DNA of 64,000 nucleotides from Streptomyces sp. NBC_01241. GTDB lineage: Bacteria > Actinomycetota > Actinomycetes > Streptomycetales > Streptomycetaceae. Positions within the stretch are counted from its first letter, which is position 1. Every line of letters begins with the position of its first letter. Location: contig NZ_CP108494.1 in NCBI RefSeq assembly GCF_041435435.1, positions 4,126,501 through 4,190,500 on the forward strand. Direction: 5' to 3'. The notes below the pieces were generated by a model that made no database searches, had not been told where the DNA came from, and saw only the letters and a program-made list of their open reading frames with translations. Below are positions 60,078-64,000 of this stretch, piece after piece. A program made the position numbers and the translations under genes.

Positions 60078-60953
60078 TCAGTCTCCGCCATGGAGATCTC
60101 CACGGAGCGCGGCAACGATGTCCGACCAGGCCCTGGCACCGAGGGCCGCGTCGGTCTCCGCGGTGCCGCCGTAGCGGAACTGCCCGGAGTGCCTGGCAGG
60201 CCCTTCCCCGGGCAAACGGGGTCGGTGTCCGGCATCGGATGAGGTCACGAGCCTGGCTGGGCGTTGCCCTGCCAACGCGCGCCGTGCGGCCAGTTCCTGC
60301 GCGAATTCCAGCGACGGCCACATCTGATCGTCCCCGCCCGCAACGAGCACGATCTCCGCGGCGGATCGTTCGATGGGGATCGCGGCCTTCTGCGCAGCCT
60401 CGGTAAAGGCCTGCCAACTTTGCTCGTAGAGCGTCCGGCAGGCGATCGGCGCGCCCTCCGGCTCTTGCGGGGTCCAGTGCTCGTCGTAGGGAACGAACGG
60501 GACGGGCTCACCCTTCCAGGTCCACGACGACCGATAGGGGTAGGCATCCCCGTCGGTTCCGGGGCCGACGTTCGCCCAGACCACGGAGGTGGGCGACAGG
60601 GCCACCACCGCATCGACACGCGGATCGCGGACCGCCACGAGCAGTGCCGCCTCGGCGCCCTTCGACAATCCCAGCACACCGACTCTGCCGCTTCCCCGGG
60701 CTTTCAGGAAATCGATCGCCTCGACGAAGGTCTCCAGGGGAATCTCGCAGATTCCCTCTGGCTGGCGCTCACCACCGAACCAGCGAATCGACAGGGCGGT
60801 CATCCCCGCGCGGGCGAGAACACGACAGCGGTCGGTGTCAATACGGCCACTGGAACCAGCCAGCACCAGCACCCCCACCGCGCTGCCTCCCTCGGGCTCC
60901 ACCAGAACACCCTCGCAAGGCTCACTGAGGGTGCGCTCGATGATTTCCATCAT
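60078..60953 (-). CDS. Acyl-CoA thioester hydrolase/BAAT C-terminal-type hydrolase
   Basis: A 291-residue alpha/beta-hydrolase. The nucleophile elbow is GLSKGAEAALLVAV (Ser in G-x-S-x-G), and VLVLAGSSGRIDTDR gives the oxyanion-type N-terminal region. The acid is in VAGGDDQMWPS, and the His in SSDAGHRP near the end. It resembles the BAAT/ACOT and dienelactone-hydrolase-like group, cleaving thioesters or esters; substrate unknown. Either of the two adjacent ATGs at its start is served by GGGGGA. Confidence 0.83.
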   Translation of the reverse strand: MMEIIERTLSEPCEGVLVEPEGGSAVGVLVLAGSSGRIDTDRCRVLARAGMTALSIRWFGGERQPEGICEIPLETFVEAIDFLKARGSGRVGVLGLSKGAEAALLVAVRDPRVDAVVALSPTSVVWANVGPGTDGDAYPYRSSWTWKGEPVPFVPYDEHWTPQEPEGAPIACRTLYEQSWQAFTEAAQKAAIPIERSAAEIVLVAGGDDQMWPSLEFAQELAARRALAGQRPARLVTSSDAGHRPRLPGEGPARHSGQFRYGGTAETDAALGARAWSDIVAALRGDLHGGD

Positions 60954-61038
60954 TCCCCCTGATGTGGTCGCGTCTCGCGATCATCTCAGCAGGCACCGAG
61001 TCGACCGCGCGCCGCTCCCACGTCTGCCGGAAACGGCG

Positions 61039-61071
61039 AACATCCCCCGGCCGACCCGGCCGGGGGATGTT
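61039..61071. terminator. aspS terminator
   Basis: Arms 61039-61053 and 61057-61071 pair perfectly over 15 bp with a three-base loop, 30 bases after the aspS stop on the minus strand. The outer end of the stem shares three bases with the parS-like site. Confidence 0.88.
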
Positions 61072-61082
61072 TCACGTGGAAC
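61069..61082. other. parS-like ParB-binding site
   Basis: GTTTCACGTGGAAC differs from the perfect palindrome GTTTCACGTGAAAC by one base. This one-mismatch form is a recognised streptomycete parS variant. Streptomycete parS sites cluster around oriC, so this end of the window is probably origin-proximal. It begins inside the terminator stem of aspS. Confidence 0.85.
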
Positions 61083-61101
61083 CAGGTTGTACGGGCGGCT
61101 G

Positions 61102-62886
61102 CTACTTCTCCGCCTTGTCCTTCGCCGATGCCGCCGGCTTGCGGAGCTGGATGTTCAGCTCGCGCAGGCGGGACTCGTCCAGCTCCGTCGGGGCGCCCAT
61201 CATCAGGTCCTGGGCGTTGCCGTTGAGCGGGAAGGCGATCGTTTCGCGGATGTTGGGCTCGTCGGCCAGGAGCATCACGATGCGGTCGACTCCCGGGGCG
61301 ATGCCGCCGTGCGGCGGGGCGCCGAGGCGGAAGGCGCGGAGCATGCCCGCGAACTCGTGCTCGACGGTCTCGCGGTCGTAGCCGGCGATCTCGAAGGCCT
61401 TGAGCATCACATCGGGCTCGTGGTTGCGGATGGCGCCGGAGGACAGCTCGATGCCGTTGCAGACGATGTCGTACTGCCAGGCGAGGATGTCGAGGGGGTC
61501 CTTCTCCTCCAGGTCCTTCATGCCGCCCTGGGGCATCGAGAAGGGGTTGTGGGAGAAGTCGATCTTCCCGGTGTCCTCGTCCTTCTCGAACATCGGGAAG
61601 TCGACGACCCAGCAGAACCGGAAGACGCCCTCCTCGAAGTGGCCGGCGCGCTTGGCGGCCTCGACGCGGACGGCGGACATGATCTTCGAGACCTCGTCGA
61701 ACTCGCCCGCGCCGAAGAAGACCGCGTGGCCGGGGGCGAGGGACAGACGCTCGGTGAGGGTCTTGATGTCGGTCTCGGTGAGGAACTTGGCGATCGGGCC
61801 GGTGAGGCCGCCGTCCTCGCCGACGCGGACCCAGGCCAGGCCCTTGGCGCCGTGCTGGACGGCGTAGTCGCCGAGGCCGTCGAAGAACTTCCGGGACTGG
61901 CCGGCGGTGTCCGGGACCGGGAGGGCGCGGACGTGCTTGCCGGCGAACGCCTTGAACTCCGAGTCGGCGAAGATGTCGGAGATGTCGACCAGTTCCAGCT
62001 GGGCGCGCAGGTCCGGCTTGTCGTTGCCGTACTTCAGCATCGCCTCGCGGAACGGGATGCGCGGGAACGGCGAGGTGACGTGGCGGCCGTTGCCGAACTC
62101 CTCGAAGAGCTCGGTCATCAGCTTCTCGATCGGCCGGAAGACGTCCTCCTGCTCGACGAACGACATCTCGACGTCGAGCTGGTAGAACTCGCCGGGCGAA
62201 CGGTCGGCGCGGGCGTCCTCGTCGCGGAAGCACGGCGCGATCTGGAAGTAGCGGTCGAAGCCGGAGATCATCAGCAGCTGCTTGAACTGCTGCGGGGCCT
62301 GGGGCAGGGCGTAGAACTTGCCCGGGTTCAGGCGGGACGGGACGACGAAGTCGCGGGCGCCCTCGGGGGACGTCGCGGTGAGGATCGGGGTCGCCATCTC
62401 GTTGAAGCCGAGCGCCACCATCTTGGCGCGGATCGAGGCGATGACGGCCGAGCGCAGCATGATGTTGCGGTGCATGCGCTCGCGGCGCAGGTCCAGGAAG
62501 CGGTACTCCAGGCGCCGCTCCTCGTTGACCCCGTCCTCGGCGTTGATCGTGAAGGGCAGCGGGGCGGCCTCGCCCAGCACCTCGACCTCGGTGACCTCGA
62601 TCTCGATCTCGCCGGTCGGGAGCTCCGGGTTCACGTTGTCGGCGCCGCGCGCGGAGACCTTGCCGTCAATCCGTACGACGGTCTCCTTGGTGAGCTTCGC
62701 CAGGGCCTCGTTGCCGGGGGTGCCGGGACGGGCGACGAGCTGCACCAGACCGTAGTGGTCGCGCAGATCGATGAAGAGGATGCCGCCCAGGTCTCGGCGA
62801 TTGTGCAGCCAGCCGCTCAGTCGGACGTCGGTGCCGACGTCAGAGGCGCGGAGCTCGCCGCAGGTGTGGGACCTGTACCGATGCAT
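61102..62886 (-). CDS. aspS: Aspartyl-tRNA synthetase
   Basis: A 594-residue class IIb synthetase. The OB-fold anticodon-binding domain (~1-105) starts MHRYRSHTCGELRASDVGTDV, GWLHNRRDLGGILFIDLRDHYG. Motif 2 is FQIAPCFRDEDARADRSPGEFYQLDVEMSF. The bacterial GAD insertion spans ~300-420, and motif 3 is near the end (GGIAPGVDRIVMLL). The length is usual for bacteria. It charges tRNA-Asp; whether also tRNA-Asn (non-discriminating) cannot be decided. Weak RBS (GAACGAGA). Confidence 0.96.
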   Translation of the reverse strand: MHRYRSHTCGELRASDVGTDVRLSGWLHNRRDLGGILFIDLRDHYGLVQLVARPGTPGNEALAKLTKETVVRIDGKVSARGADNVNPELPTGEIEIEVTEVEVLGEAAPLPFTINAEDGVNEERRLEYRFLDLRRERMHRNIMLRSAVIASIRAKMVALGFNEMATPILTATSPEGARDFVVPSRLNPGKFYALPQAPQQFKQLLMISGFDRYFQIAPCFRDEDARADRSPGEFYQLDVEMSFVEQEDVFRPIEKLMTELFEEFGNGRHVTSPFPRIPFREAMLKYGNDKPDLRAQLELVDISDIFADSEFKAFAGKHVRALPVPDTAGQSRKFFDGLGDYAVQHGAKGLAWVRVGEDGGLTGPIAKFLTETDIKTLTERLSLAPGHAVFFGAGEFDEVSKIMSAVRVEAAKRAGHFEEGVFRFCWVVDFPMFEKDEDTGKIDFSHNPFSMPQGGMKDLEEKDPLDILAWQYDIVCNGIELSSGAIRNHEPDVMLKAFEIAGYDRETVEHEFAGMLRAFRLGAPPHGGIAPGVDRIVMLLADEPNIRETIAFPLNGNAQDLMMGAPTELDESRLRELNIQLRKPAASAKDKAEK

Positions 62887-63141
62887 TCTCGTTCATCCAG
62901 TCTTCGCGGTTCGGGGTGGATTCAGCCTCCCCAGGCTACCGCCCGCACCCGTACCAAATCATTGACATTGACATTTCAAGATCATCCGAGGGCCGGGAGA
63001 CGACCTCCGAGGGGTGCCCGGACCGTTCCCGTTCCGCGCCCGGAACGGCCTCGGGCGGCTGCCCACGGTGGTGTCCGCAGCGCAGACCTTCTCGGAGTAG
63101 GGCAATACCCGGCACCACCGGCGCGCACGACGGTTCCGTCC

Positions 63142-64000
63142 TCAGGCGCCGGACGGGCTGGAGCGCCCGCCCCGCTCTCCGCGCAGTTCACCGAGGATGC
63201 CGAAGGCCGCCGCGCAGGCCGGCACCGCGAGCAGCATGCCCAGCAGGCCCGCCACACTGGCGCCCGCGGTGATCGCGATCATGATGGTGGCCGGGTGCAT
63301 CTGGACCGTACGGCTCTGGATCATCGGCTGCAGGACGTGGCCCTCCAGCACCTGTACCGCGAGCACGACCCCCAGCGCCCAGAGCGCGATCACGAACCCC
63401 CGGTCGGCGAGCGCGACGAGCACCGCGACCGTGCCGGAGATGAACGCCCCGAGGTAGGGGATGTAGGCGCCGACGAAGACCAGCGCACCGAGCCCCACCG
63501 CACCCGGCACTCTCAGGATCAGCAGACCCACGGTGATGCACACCGCGTCGATCAGCGCGATGAACGTGGTGCCGCGCATGAAGCCCTGCACGGCCTCGAA
63601 GGCCCGCCGCCCCATGGCCTCGACCAGGTCCCCGGTGCCGCGCGGGGCGATCGAGTGGGCGAGGCCCGCGGCCTTGTCGGAGTCGCGCAGGAAGAAGAAG
63701 GTCAGCAGGAGGGCGAGGACGCTGGTCGCGATCAGCGAGCCGATCAGGCTGATCCCGGACAGGAGCCCGCCCGCGGCGCTCGCGCCGAACTTCTGGACGA
63801 GTTTCTGGGCGTTCACGGCGAGGTCGTTCACATTGGTCTGCTTGCTGATCCCGAAGTGGTCGACGACCCACTGCGCGGTGTCCTTCAGCGAGCGGAGGAT
63901 CTGGTCGCCGGTGTCGACCAGCGCGGTGACGACGATGTAACCGGCCCCGCCGACCACCGCGACGAGCAGGGCGCAGGTGAGCCCCGCGGCCAGCGAACGG
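63142..64000 (-). CDS. AI-2E family transporter, C-terminal part (partial)
   Basis: The gene runs off the window end, so about 285 C-terminal residues are present: membrane segments including LISGISLIGSLIATSVLALLLTFFFL, FIALIDAVCITVGLLIL, VGLGALVFVGAYIPYLGAFISGTVAVLVALA and ALWALGVVLAVQVLEGHVLQPMIQSRTVQMHPATIMIAI. GAYIPYLGAF and the QPMIQSR region are family marks of AI-2E/YdiK (PerM) exporters. Substrate unknown. Its stop is 255 bases from the aspS start; that gap holds an A+T-rich patch (TTGACAT repeated) near 62960. Confidence 0.92.
   Translation of the reverse strand, partial: RSLAAGLTCALLVAVVGGAGYIVVTALVDTGDQILRSLKDTAQWVVDHFGISKQTNVNDLAVNAQKLVQKFGASAAGGLLSGISLIGSLIATSVLALLLTFFFLRDSDKAAGLAHSIAPRGTGDLVEAMGRRAFEAVQGFMRGTTFIALIDAVCITVGLLILRVPGAVGLGALVFVGAYIPYLGAFISGTVAVLVALADRGFVIALWALGVVLAVQVLEGHVLQPMIQSRTVQMHPATIMIAITAGASVAGLLGMLLAVPACAAAFGILGELRGERGGRSSPSGA

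Noticed and set aside
1..64000. tRNA, rRNA, tmRNA or CRISPR
   Set aside because: No T-loop-like GTTCGAATCC with matching stems, no conserved rRNA blocks and no regularly spaced repeats with unique spacers were seen.

Overview
The window is very G+C-rich, with strong third-position G/C bias, frequent GTG starts and GTGA/ATGA overlaps. It carries several families typical of streptomycetes: a conservon (sensor-like ATPase, roadblock, DUF742, GTPase, P450), a WhiJ-type trio (DUF5753 regulator, DUF397 protein, RsbW-like ATPase), CE1758/CE1759 flavin partners, DUF1876 and DUF2630. I read it as a Streptomyces (or very close relative) chromosome segment. A parS-like site beside aspS suggests that end lies in the origin-proximal ParB-binding region. 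I found no rRNA, tRNA or CRISPR.

Layout. 1-12 kb: end of a sensor kinase, a vWA protein, an S4 RNA-binding protein, a FUSC membrane protein with DUF2630, a quinone-reductase-like enzyme, small membrane proteins, a universal stress protein, a flavin reductase/luciferase-like pair and an FtsW/RodA paralogue. 12-14.3 kb: decayed gene pieces, then an auxiliary tryptophanyl-tRNA synthetase behind a leader peptide with two Trp codons and an attenuator, then an exonuclease stump with a long hairpin. 14.3-33 kb: a two-RCK channel-like protein and a notable membrane-stress block. This block holds a 1678-residue AAA ATPase, flotillin and OB-fold membrane protein operon; a divergent PucR-type regulator; TerB; a BlaI/M56 pair; a cation/proton antiporter with its regulatory subunit; and a second flotillin/NfeD-like pair. 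The two flotillin loci share a 42-43 bp upstream element.

33-38 kb: DUF1876, an acetyltransferase gene split by a ~346 bp insertion, and a four-gene XRE regulator / ImmA-like metallopeptidase / polytopic membrane protein / PAP2-like operon. 38-47.4 kb: SDR enzyme, polyprenol-phosphate-mannose synthase, phosphoribosyltransferase, HAD phosphatase, ABC-type permease, NarL-type two-component pair, VOC protein, voltage-gated-type channel and secreted CAP protein.

47.4-57.4 kb: enoyl-CoA hydratase and P450 pair, then the conservon, whose P450 lacks the EXXR motif, a zinc-ribbon membrane protein, a Uma2 nuclease and an L,D-transpeptidase. 57.4-64 kb: a broken intradiol dioxygenase gene, the WhiJ-type trio with an operator inside its promoter spacer, a dienelactone/BAAT-type hydrolase, aspS with a parS-like site overlapping its terminator, and the C-terminal part of an AI-2E family transporter.

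Functional themes are envelope and membrane stress (flotillins, FUSC, TerB, antiporter, USP), developmental regulation (conservon, WhiJ-type trio) and translation (trpS, aspS). Function calls rest on motif recognition by eye; no database search was run.
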